Shown piece by piece: positions 57,193-64,000 of a DNA stretch of 64,000 nt. Within the stretch, counting starts at the first letter, position 1, and each line of letters starts with the position of its first letter. The position numbers and the translations under genes are program-made. The DNA is from Chryseobacterium aureum (GTDB taxonomy: Bacteria > Bacteroidota > Bacteroidia > Flavobacteriales > Weeksellaceae). The stretch spans positions 2,480,001 to 2,544,000 of the forward strand of contig NZ_CP034661.1 in assembly GCF_003971235.1 (NCBI RefSeq), written 5' to 3'. The notes under the pieces were generated by a model. That model saw nothing but the letters and a program-made list of their open reading frames with translations, was not told the DNA's origin and did no database searches.

Positions 57193-57840
57193 ATGGAAAA
57201 ATTATTAGAACAATTCGGAGCTACCTCCAAAGAACGTGTAGAAAAAGCACTTCAGACATTACAACAGGGAAAAGGCATTCTGTTAGTAGATGATGAAAAC
57301 CGCGAAAACGAAGGCGACATCATCTTTCCCGCTTCCACTATTACAGAACAGGACATGGCACTTCTGATCCGCGAATGCAGCGGTATCGTCTGCTTATGTA
57401 TTTCTGAGGAAAAAAGCCGCCATCTGAACCTTCGTCCGATGGTGGAAAACAACAATTCAAAAAATCAAACTGCATTTACCATTTCCATTGAAGCCAGAGA
57501 AGGTGTGGAATCAGGAGTTTCTGCAAAAGACCGTGTAACCACCATCAGAACTGCTGTTGCAGCAAACGCACAGGCAGAGCATATTGCAAGCCCGGGACAT
57601 GTATTCCCTCTGATTGCCAGAAAAGATGGTGTATTTGAAAGACGCGGCCATACTGAAGGCAGTGTAGATCTTGTAAAAATGGCCAATCTGGGAGACGATG
57701 CTGTGCTTTGTGAACTGACCAATGAGGATGGTTCTATGGCAAGACTTCCAGAAATTACAGCTTTCGCCCTTAAAAAAGGGATGAGCGTCGTAACGATTGA
57801 AGACATTTATGCATACCGTAAAATGATTATGAGCAACTAA
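57193..57840 (+). CDS. ribB: 3,4-dihydroxy-2-butanone-4-phosphate synthase
   Basis: 215 aa. It makes the four-carbon precursor of riboflavin from ribulose 5-phosphate. Motifs: '[20 protein letters not shown]' (acidic active-site loop), '[10 protein letters not shown]', '[26 protein letters not shown]', '[28 protein letters not shown]' and '[13 protein letters not shown]'. It is stand-alone and E. coli RibB-sized, without the GTP cyclohydrolase II domain that is fused in many Bacteroidota RibBA proteins. The FMN riboswitch lies in its leader. Confidence 0.97.
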   Translation: MEKLLEQFGATSKERVEKALQTLQQGKGILLVDDENRENEGDIIFPASTITEQDMALLIRECSGIVCLCISEEKSRHLNLRPMVENNNSKNQTAFTISIEAREGVESGVSAKDRVTTIRTAVAANAQAEHIASPGHVFPLIARKDGVFERRGHTEGSVDLVKMANLGDDAVLCELTNEDGSMARLPEITAFALKKGMSVVTIEDIYAYRKMIMSN

Positions 57841-57862
57841 AATTTAGCTTTTTAACGCACAG

Positions 57863-57893
57863 AATCGCCGGCTGATTTTATCAGCCGGCGATT
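57863..57893 (+). terminator. Terminator after ribB
   Basis: AATCGCCGGCTGA (57863-57875) pairs perfectly with 57881-57893 over a TTTTA loop, followed by a short T-rich tail. Confidence 0.85.
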
Positions 57894-57971
57894 TCATTAA
57901 ATATCTGGTTAAAAACAAATTAAATTAAAATTCGGATTGGGTTTTTAATTAACTTTAGCAAAAAGTTTATT

Positions 57972-58973
57972 ATGAAAAAATCTATACTCTTTTTCCTTTT
58001 AGGAACATCTGTTATGCTTTCTGCACAGATCACATTAACAAAAGCAGCCAACGATCCTGTATCCGGAGATGCCGTTAATTACAATCAGTTAAACGGATCT
58101 GTAGACAATTCTGCAACCGGAGCTAATGTTACCTTTTCAAACGGAAGCCTTACAATGGGAGCTTCCTCACAAACCACTTATTCTGTTCCTGCTGCCAGTG
58201 AAATCACCACATTTCCCGGTTCTACAATTAAAATGGTGGACGGAGCAACTACTATTTATTATAAAGCCACTGCTACCAAACTGGAAATTACAGGAATTGT
58301 AAATCCACAGGCCACTTTAAATTTCAATGTTGATAACGGAACTTATAACAACTACCCTACCACCTACGGACCCGCCCAGAATGATACCGCTAAAGGTACT
58401 TTCTCTTCATCGGTAGCCAATGGACTGTTCAGCGGAACCTTAGCAACTCAGGCTGATGCATACGGAACCCTGATTATAGGAAATAAAACATACAATAACG
58501 TTCTACGGGTTAAGTATACACAGAATTTTAATTTATACTCTTCCTTTGATGTGATGTACGCTAACCCGATCGGAACGGTTACCAATACCGCCTATGCTTA
58601 TTATGATGGTTCTCACCGATATGCATTATTAAGCACAAGCAGCGGAAATATCAGTGTTCCTTTACTAGGGATCAACCAGTCTACTTCAAGCGCACAGGCT
58701 TTAAGTGAAACATTCCTGGCCGTAAATAATGCTGTAAAAAAAGAGAATCTGGTTGTTTATCCTAACCCAGCGAAAGACTTTATCGGGTTTAAGGGAAATA
58801 CAGATAATTATTCCAAAGCGAATATTTACAGTCTGGACGGAAAGCTGGTAAAAACAGCAGAGGTAAAATCCGGAAATATTCAGGTTTCAGATCTTCCGCC
58901 GGCTTCTTATTTCATTGAGGTCAGTGGAAAAAACGTGGCAGACAAACAGAATACAAAATTCATTAAGAAATAA
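57972..58973 (+). CDS. T9SS type A sorting domain-containing secreted protein
   Basis: 333 aa. Signal peptide MKKSILFFLLGTSVMLSA. The middle 220 residues are Ser/Thr/Asn-rich beta structure with no known domain. The last ~75 ('LVVYPNPAKDFIGFKGN ... YSLDGKLVKTAEVKSGNIQVSDLPPASYFIEV') are a clear T9SS C-terminal signal, so it is exported to the surface. Single-gene unit with its own terminator. Confidence 0.88.
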   Translation: MKKSILFFLLGTSVMLSAQITLTKAANDPVSGDAVNYNQLNGSVDNSATGANVTFSNGSLTMGASSQTTYSVPAASEITTFPGSTIKMVDGATTIYYKATATKLEITGIVNPQATLNFNVDNGTYNNYPTTYGPAQNDTAKGTFSSSVANGLFSGTLATQADAYGTLIIGNKTYNNVLRVKYTQNFNLYSSFDVMYANPIGTVTNTAYAYYDGSHRYALLSTSSGNISVPLLGINQSTSSAQALSETFLAVNNAVKKENLVVYPNPAKDFIGFKGNTDNYSKANIYSLDGKLVKTAEVKSGNIQVSDLPPASYFIEVSGKNVADKQNTKFIKK

Positions 58974-58974
58974 T

Positions 58975-59012
58975 AAAAAATCCCCGCTCCTGAAAATGAA
59001 CGGGGATTTTTT
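58975..59012. terminator. Bidirectional terminator
   Basis: AAAAAATCCCCG (58975-58986) pairs with CGGGGATTTTTT (59001-59012) over a 14-nt loop. It serves the convergent T9SS-protein and receptor genes. Confidence 0.9.
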
Positions 59013-59139
59013 GGGCAGGAAGCCGGAGGTTAGAAGATGGAAGTTATTTTAGTCAAAGAAGAAATAAAATCTTCAGTGATCATCTGCACAATATAAACTC
59101 CCATCCTCCAGCTTCCCTCATCCAGCCTAATACCAACTC

Positions 59140-61224
59140 TTAAAAAGTAGCTGCAGGAGCGGTTTCATTATTTAGCTTACGTTGGATTTCGGTCTTTTTT
59201 CCTTTAGAAAAATCGTAGCTTAATCCTAGGATAAACATGGATTTGTTATTCATAATCTGGGTATGAACCTTATAATCAACCAGACTTTCCGGTAGACTTT
59301 TTGTTTTATATTCCGAAGGCATTCCAATCCAGTACATTCCGGTGGAGAACGTCCAGTTTTTTCGTTTATAGCTTACAAAAATGTTATTCTGGTTTTCGTT
59401 CGTATTGAGGAATGCCCCATTAAGGCTGTACACTGGAATATTGACCTGATACTGGACTGAGAACGATTTATATTCTGAAGATAACGAAAAATAATTTCCT
59501 AAATAATCATTTTTAATCAAGGCACCTTTACTTGTCCTTACGGTTTCAGAAGTTGGCGTGATCACTGCTTTGATAACAAGAAGGCTGTTTCCAAACGGTT
59601 TATAAGATCCTGTTAACTGCACACCATACCTTTGTCCGTTTTTCCCGTTTTCGTACGTCAGGGCGTAGCCTCCCAATACGTCATCCTGAACGTAGTACTG
59701 ATTGATGACTCTGTTGGTATACCTGTAAAACAAACCAGCATTAAAATCAAAATATTTATTATTAAAAGAATATGTCAGGTTGTTAGCAAAGACCTGCTGA
59801 GATTCAAGAAACGGATTTCCCCGCTGAACAATATTAGGGGCCAGCTGAACCACATTGCTGCTCAAAGCATTACTCCACGGACTTATCGGGCTGTAACTTG
59901 CTGTAAAACGAAGATTCTGGTTTCCTTTAAGCTGGTATGCTAAAATAACTTTCGGAGTAAAAGTCCATTCGTCAAAAGTATTCTCTGCACTTTTGTTGTG
60001 AATATTGGTAAGCCCTGCTCCAAGACGATAACTGAATTTATCAACTTTTCCGGCAAATTCTGTATAGAAATACTGTTCCAGATAAATGACACTGTATTGG
60101 GAATATCCTGCAAGATTATTCAGATCATTAGAAATGGAAGATCTCGAAATACGGTAGCCAGAAGACAGCTTCCCTGCTTTAAAATCATGAACATGGGCAA
60201 GCTCTCCTACCAGACTTGTCTGCCTGGCTTTCAGAACCATATCATTATCATATACGGACAATCCTGACCCTACGATCCATTCTTTGGCTGTTTCTGTAGT
60301 ATTCGTCGTATAATGAGAACCCACCACATTAATACTCACCTCATCTTTTTCGCCGATTTTCCTGGAATAATAAAGATCCAGCTTGGGAATTACATAATCT
60401 GAACCATTATTTTTAAACATATTGTGTTCTTCCTTAAGATCATCCTCTGTAAACACACTCTGCCCTACTCCTTTTGAAAACCTGCTGAAAATATCCATAT
60501 TCAGCTTAGCCTGAAAAGCATACTTATCCGGAACCAGTCTGGTATAACGCAGGGCAACATTTTGGAAAGTATACCCGAAATGGTCTTTCCTGTTTTCATC
60601 AGACCGGTAATGCGTTCCGTTCAGCTGGTAATCATAGATGCTGTTCACCCTTCTGTCATTATAATCTCTGAGATTCAGAGCATATTCCAGGCCGAAATTA
60701 TTCTTGCCTTTGGTGTAATTGGCATAGGCAGAACCATTCACAAAGCCAGTATTTAAAGCTGCGGAAACATCTGCCCCGAAAACATAACCTGTTTCTGTAG
60801 ATTTTGTCAGAATATTCACTACTGTATCAGCTCTTGTCGCCCATCTGGCCGGAGGAATATCATAATACTCCACTTTTACAACTTCGCTGGGTGCTACACT
60901 TCGGATCTGCATATCAGTAGCTTCAATACCATTGATAAGAAATAAGGTAGTTCCTCCTTTGGTGCTGGTAATGGTATTGGCAACCGGATCCAGCTGCAAT
61001 TCCGGAAGAGTGCTCAGTAAATCTTTTGCGTAGCGCGCCTTTTCCAGCGCTTCCTTATCAAAAGTATACACGGCTTTATCTGCAAACTGTTTTTTGCGCT
61101 GCGATTTCAAAATAACTTCCTGAATCTCCCGGGTCGCCGCTGTATCAGCCGTATCACTTTTCTTTTCCTGTGAAAACAGGAATGTTCCACAAAGAAAGGA
61201 GATGGCATATATCGTTTTTTTCAT
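59140..61224 (-). CDS. TonB-dependent receptor / outer-membrane beta-barrel protein
   Basis: 694 aa. Signal peptide MKKTIYAISFLCGTFLFS, then a TonB-box-like 'EIQEVILKSQRKK'. The plug domain follows ('YTFDKEALEKARYAKDLLSTLPELQLDPVANTI', 'GTTLFLINGIEATDMQIRSVAPSEVVKVEYYDIPPARWA'), then a barrel with many alternating Tyr/Asn strands. The usual N-terminal carboxypeptidase-like domain is absent. The short C-terminal tail after the last strand (QRKLNNETAPAATF) is unusual. No SusD partner, so a metal-chelate or peptide ligand is possible. Confidence 0.9.
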   Translation of the reverse strand: MKKTIYAISFLCGTFLFSQEKKSDTADTAATREIQEVILKSQRKKQFADKAVYTFDKEALEKARYAKDLLSTLPELQLDPVANTITSTKGGTTLFLINGIEATDMQIRSVAPSEVVKVEYYDIPPARWATRADTVVNILTKSTETGYVFGADVSAALNTGFVNGSAYANYTKGKNNFGLEYALNLRDYNDRRVNSIYDYQLNGTHYRSDENRKDHFGYTFQNVALRYTRLVPDKYAFQAKLNMDIFSRFSKGVGQSVFTEDDLKEEHNMFKNNGSDYVIPKLDLYYSRKIGEKDEVSINVVGSHYTTNTTETAKEWIVGSGLSVYDNDMVLKARQTSLVGELAHVHDFKAGKLSSGYRISRSSISNDLNNLAGYSQYSVIYLEQYFYTEFAGKVDKFSYRLGAGLTNIHNKSAENTFDEWTFTPKVILAYQLKGNQNLRFTASYSPISPWSNALSSNVVQLAPNIVQRGNPFLESQQVFANNLTYSFNNKYFDFNAGLFYRYTNRVINQYYVQDDVLGGYALTYENGKNGQRYGVQLTGSYKPFGNSLLVIKAVITPTSETVRTSKGALIKNDYLGNYFSLSSEYKSFSVQYQVNIPVYSLNGAFLNTNENQNNIFVSYKRKNWTFSTGMYWIGMPSEYKTKSLPESLVDYKVHTQIMNNKSMFILGLSYDFSKGKKTEIQRKLNNETAPAATF

Positions 61225-61391
61225 GTCAGAGTATGAATTATACCATTAGGACAATCCGTCTCTGATGTTTATTACATTCATAATCACAACTTAATAAAGA
61301 ATTATCAATAAATTTTCTTTAATTTATAATTATTATGTTAAATTCAGCCCGTTTTTTGCTGGTATTTTTTTACATCACAAAATATAGAGTC

Positions 61392-62144
61392 ATGAAAAAA
61401 GCATTCATATTAATTCCCTGCTTCCTGTTTTCTGTCCTGGAAGCACAGGAAATAGGAAACAGCCCGGCAGAGAAGATGAATATCATCAAGACCAATGTTA
61501 CGGCTTATGCATTCAGAAATATTAATCTGTCTTATGAACGCGCCATCACCCAGTGGTTTTCTCTGAACATCGGTTTCGGAACAATGCCGGAAGGAAAAGT
61601 TCCATTCATTAATGCCTTTCTGAAAGATGAGGATGAGAAAAGATTCCAGAATCTAAGGGTAAAAGCTACCAATTTCACCATAGAACCCAGATTTTATATC
61701 GGAAAAGGATATGGAAAAGGATTTTATTTTGCTCCCTATTACCGTTATTCAAGTGTTAGCTCCAATACTTTTGATTTTTATTATGATTACAACGGCCCTG
61801 ACGGGAATACCTATCAAATTCCATTAAGAGGCCAGGGAGATACCAATGGAAACAGTGGCGGCTTAATGGTTGGTGTACAGTTCTTTTTAACAAGAAGCCA
61901 GAACCTTGTACTGGATTTCTGGATTGCAGGAGCCCATTACGGAAGCGGAAAAGGTGATTTTACCATGAACTCAGATTATGTATTAACTCCTGATATGCAG
62001 GCACAGCTTAAAAAAGAAATAGAAAACCTCGATATTCCGTTTGTAAAATATACCGTTGAAACCAATTCCAATGGCGCCAGAATTAAAGTGGACGGCCCGT
62101 GGGCAGGCTTCAGAAGCGGACTTTCCATTGGATACCGGTTTTAA
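61392..62144 (+). CDS. Outer-membrane beta-barrel protein (DUF3575-like)
   Basis: 250 aa from ATG 61392, which gives a signal peptide (MKKAFILIPCFLFSVLEA); the frame opens 19 codons earlier. 'IKTNVTAYAFRNINLSYERAITQWFSLNIGFGTMP' is the start of a small eight- to ten-strand barrel similar to the DUF3575 group. It ends in ...SGLSIGYRF with a C-terminal Phe, as needed for BAM recognition. Function unknown. Confidence 0.8.
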   Translation: MKKAFILIPCFLFSVLEAQEIGNSPAEKMNIIKTNVTAYAFRNINLSYERAITQWFSLNIGFGTMPEGKVPFINAFLKDEDEKRFQNLRVKATNFTIEPRFYIGKGYGKGFYFAPYYRYSSVSSNTFDFYYDYNGPDGNTYQIPLRGQGDTNGNSGGLMVGVQFFLTRSQNLVLDFWIAGAHYGSGKGDFTMNSDYVLTPDMQAQLKKEIENLDIPFVKYTVETNSNGARIKVDGPWAGFRSGLSIGYRF

Positions 62145-62163
62145 AAAATATAATTCCTTACAG

Positions 62164-62191
62164 CCGTTCTTTTCAGAGCGGTTTATTTTTT
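62164..62191 (+). terminator. Terminator after the barrel-protein gene
   Basis: CCGTTCT-TTTC-AGAGCGG (62164-62181, one G-T pair) followed by TTTATTTTTT. Confidence 0.7.
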
Positions 62192-62246
62192 CCTGAAATT
62201 TGTATCTTGGAGACCATTATTAAAAAACTTTCTGGAATATACATCT

Positions 62247-63539
62247 ATGGACTCAACCTCTATCACCACAGGCCAAAGAATCAAAGCCATCATTGGCGGA
62301 TCTATCGGAAATCTTGTTGAATGGTATGACTGGTATGCTTATGCGGCCTTCGCCATTTATTTCTCACACTCATTTTTTCCGGATTCTGACCTGAATGCCC
62401 AGTTGATGAATACAGCAGGAATCTTTGCAGTAGGTTTTCTTATGCGTCCTATTGGCGGATTTATGTTTGGAAGTATTGCAGATAAAGTGGGAAGAAAAAA
62501 GGCAATGACACTTTCGGTTCTGCTCATGTCTTTTGGATCTTTATTGATTGCCTTAACGCCTACTTATGAATCTATAGGCATTCTGGCTCCCTTATTACTT
62601 TTAATCGCCAGGCTACTCCAGGGATTAAGCGTTGGCGGTGAATATGGAGTTTCTGCAACCTACCTCAGCGAAATGGCTACACAGGACAGAAGAGGGTTTT
62701 ATTCAAGTTTTCAATACGTTACTTTGATCGGCGGGCAGCTTATCGCACTGGGAATTCAGCTTATTTTGCAGAAATTATTATTAACTGAAGCACAGCTTGA
62801 GGAATGGGGATGGAGAATTCCTTTTGTGATTGGAGCTCTGCTTTCTATCATTGCATTATATCTCCGGGCCAATCTTCATGAAACGGAAGCTTTTGAAAAT
62901 AAAAAAGAAGTCAGCGAAAAGAAAAAAGGAACCGTACAGGAACTGCTGAAACATCCAAGAGCTCTGCTTACCGTGGTAGGTCTTACTTTAGGAGGAACAC
63001 TGGCATTTTATACGTATACCACTTATATGCAGAAATTCCTGGTCAATACCGTACATCTTACGAAGGAGGAATCTACATTGGTCTCATTTATTTCATTGTT
63101 TATTTTTGCCTGCCTTCAGCCTGTATTTGGAGGATTATCTGACAAGATTGGAAGAAAACCGCTGCTGTTAGGTTTTGGTATCCTCGGAACTTTATGTACC
63201 GTTCCGCTTCTTACCGCATTAAGTACAACAACTTCCATCTGGACTGCATTTTTCCTGATTATGGCAGCTTTAATTATTGTAAGCGGCTACACGTCCATTA
63301 ATGCAGTGGTAAAGGCAGAGCTTTTCCCTTCCGAAATCAGGGCACTTGGCGTAGGTTTACCCTATGCTGTTACCGTTGCGGTATTTGGAGGAACGGCAGA
63401 ATATATTGCGCTTTGGTTTAAACAGATGGGTTCTGAAGAATATTTTTACTGGTATATTACCGGATGTATTCTTTTTTCTTTACTTGTTTATATCGGGATG
63501 AAAGATACCCAAAAGACTTCTACATTAGACAAAGATTAA
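62247..63539 (+). CDS. MFS transporter, metabolite:H+ symporter (MHS) family
   Basis: 430 aa with 12 membrane segments. The MHS signatures are clear: 'GGSIGNLVEWYDWYAYAAFAIYFS', 'FAVGFLMRPIGGFMFGSIADKVGRKKAM', 'LLQGLSVGGEYGVSATYLSEMA' and 'GGLSDKIGRKPLLL'. Close relatives include the alpha-ketoglutarate permease KgtP, so a dicarboxylate or 2-oxoglutarate:H+ symporter is likely, though the substrate is not proven. TATCTTGG (62203-62210) is a one-mismatch -7 element. Confidence 0.92.
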   Translation: MDSTSITTGQRIKAIIGGSIGNLVEWYDWYAYAAFAIYFSHSFFPDSDLNAQLMNTAGIFAVGFLMRPIGGFMFGSIADKVGRKKAMTLSVLLMSFGSLLIALTPTYESIGILAPLLLLIARLLQGLSVGGEYGVSATYLSEMATQDRRGFYSSFQYVTLIGGQLIALGIQLILQKLLLTEAQLEEWGWRIPFVIGALLSIIALYLRANLHETEAFENKKEVSEKKKGTVQELLKHPRALLTVVGLTLGGTLAFYTYTTYMQKFLVNTVHLTKEESTLVSFISLFIFACLQPVFGGLSDKIGRKPLLLGFGILGTLCTVPLLTALSTTTSIWTAFFLIMAALIIVSGYTSINAVVKAELFPSEIRALGVGLPYAVTVAVFGGTAEYIALWFKQMGSEEYFYWYITGCILFSLLVYIGMKDTQKTSTLDKD

Positions 63540-63563
63540 TTTCTTATAACTGTATAAAAAACG

Positions 63564-63595
63564 GGGCGCCGCAGATTCTCTGCGGCGCCCGGTCT
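63564..63595. terminator. Terminator between the MHS transporter and the convergent small gene
   Basis: A perfect 12-bp GC-rich stem (GGGCGCCGCAGA 63564-63575 with 63579-63590) with a 3-nt loop. T-rich on the plus side, and AAAAAA (63556-63561) gives a U-tract on the minus side. Confidence 0.9.
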
Positions 63596-63599
63596 ATTT

Positions 63600-63815
63600 T
63601 TAATGATAGGCCTGTTTAAATTTTTCAATCATACTATCCAGGTTGTGACGCTGGACATAGATGCTTTTTACCTCTTCATACCTTGGCGATTTGTAGAAAA
63701 CCTCATGGAAATCCATACTCCCGTTTCCTACTTTTACTACTTTCTGTACTTCGATATTCAACTTTCTTAATTCGTCTTTGAAGACTTTAAATTCATCTTG
63801 GATACTACTGCTCAT
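63600..63815 (-). CDS. Small hypothetical protein, 71 aa
   Basis: MSSSIQDEFKVFKDELRKLN ... YVQRHNLDSMIEKFKQAYH. Soluble, helical, charged. The composition and the separate terminator support a real gene, but I cannot name a family. The 185 bp beyond its start to the end of the window are A+T-rich with no other gene seen. Confidence 0.65.
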   Translation of the reverse strand: MSSSIQDEFKVFKDELRKLNIEVQKVVKVGNGSMDFHEVFYKSPRYEEVKSIYVQRHNLDSMIEKFKQAYH

Positions 63816-64000
63816 TAATATTTCTAGTTTTTAGTTAAAAATTCCACTCACCCCTTCAAATGGCAGGGGTCATCTCTCAAATTCCGAATAAAGTTAGTAA
63901 ATTTATTAACACAAAGTAACACTTTGACACTATTTTCTTATTTTTTTTGAAAATAGCCAGACAATATAATTCAATTAATACATATTCCGTATTTTTAACG

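Overview
The window is a chromosomal segment of a low-GC member of the Bacteroidota, most likely class Flavobacteriia and close to Chryseobacterium/Elizabethkingia. Evidence for this includes SusC/SusD outer-membrane pairs, type IX secretion (T9SS) C-terminal sorting domains, TAnnTTTG-type -7 promoter elements, absence of Shine-Dalgarno sequences, and families such as DUF2490, DUF4919, DUF6702 and double-glycine 'MKNAKLLSRDAQK' prepeptides. No rRNA or tRNA gene was found.

Layout. 1-7.4 kb: two SusC-like receptors and one SusD lipoprotein on the minus strand; the two susC genes carry the same promoter module. 7.9-15.2 kb: housekeeping genes (rnhB, yidC, pyrG, a YceI protein, radA, an ACP-phosphodiesterase-like protein). 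15.5-22.5 kb: DUF6702 protein, a T9SS-exported subtilisin, HupE/UreJ and an M1 peptidase. 22.7-23.3 kb: two tandem four-cysteine double-glycine prepeptides, each with its own promoter and leader. 23.4-29.4 kb: a LytS/LytTR two-component system divergent from DUF2490 and CitMHS citrate-transporter genes, then a dicarboxylate symporter and TerC. 29.5-31.9 kb: groES and groEL, separated by a broken four-helix-bundle (S23-type) gene.

31.7-37.4 kb is the most unusual part. The 3' end of groEL plus its terminator occurs three times. Between and after the copies lie single A+T-rich genes that look like phage-defence cargo: an Mrr-like PD-(D/E)XK nuclease, an unfamiliar 459-aa protein with a probable nuclease domain, and a 478-aa P-loop ATPase. 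No integrase is present. Next come an XRE regulator and a region that folds into a series of strong RNA hairpins.

37.5-54.0 kb is accessory and mostly plus strand: small hypothetical, secreted and enzyme genes, several broken genes, a dispersed terminator-like repeat, and an eleven-unit array of about 22-bp dyad-symmetric repeats. 54.0-54.6 kb holds five perfect DnaA boxes next to A+T-rich DNA, a strong candidate for the chromosomal replication origin. 54.6-64 kb: a hotdog-fold protein, an alpha/beta hydrolase, an FMN riboswitch controlling ribB, a T9SS cargo protein, a TonB-dependent receptor, a beta-barrel protein and an MHS-family transporter.
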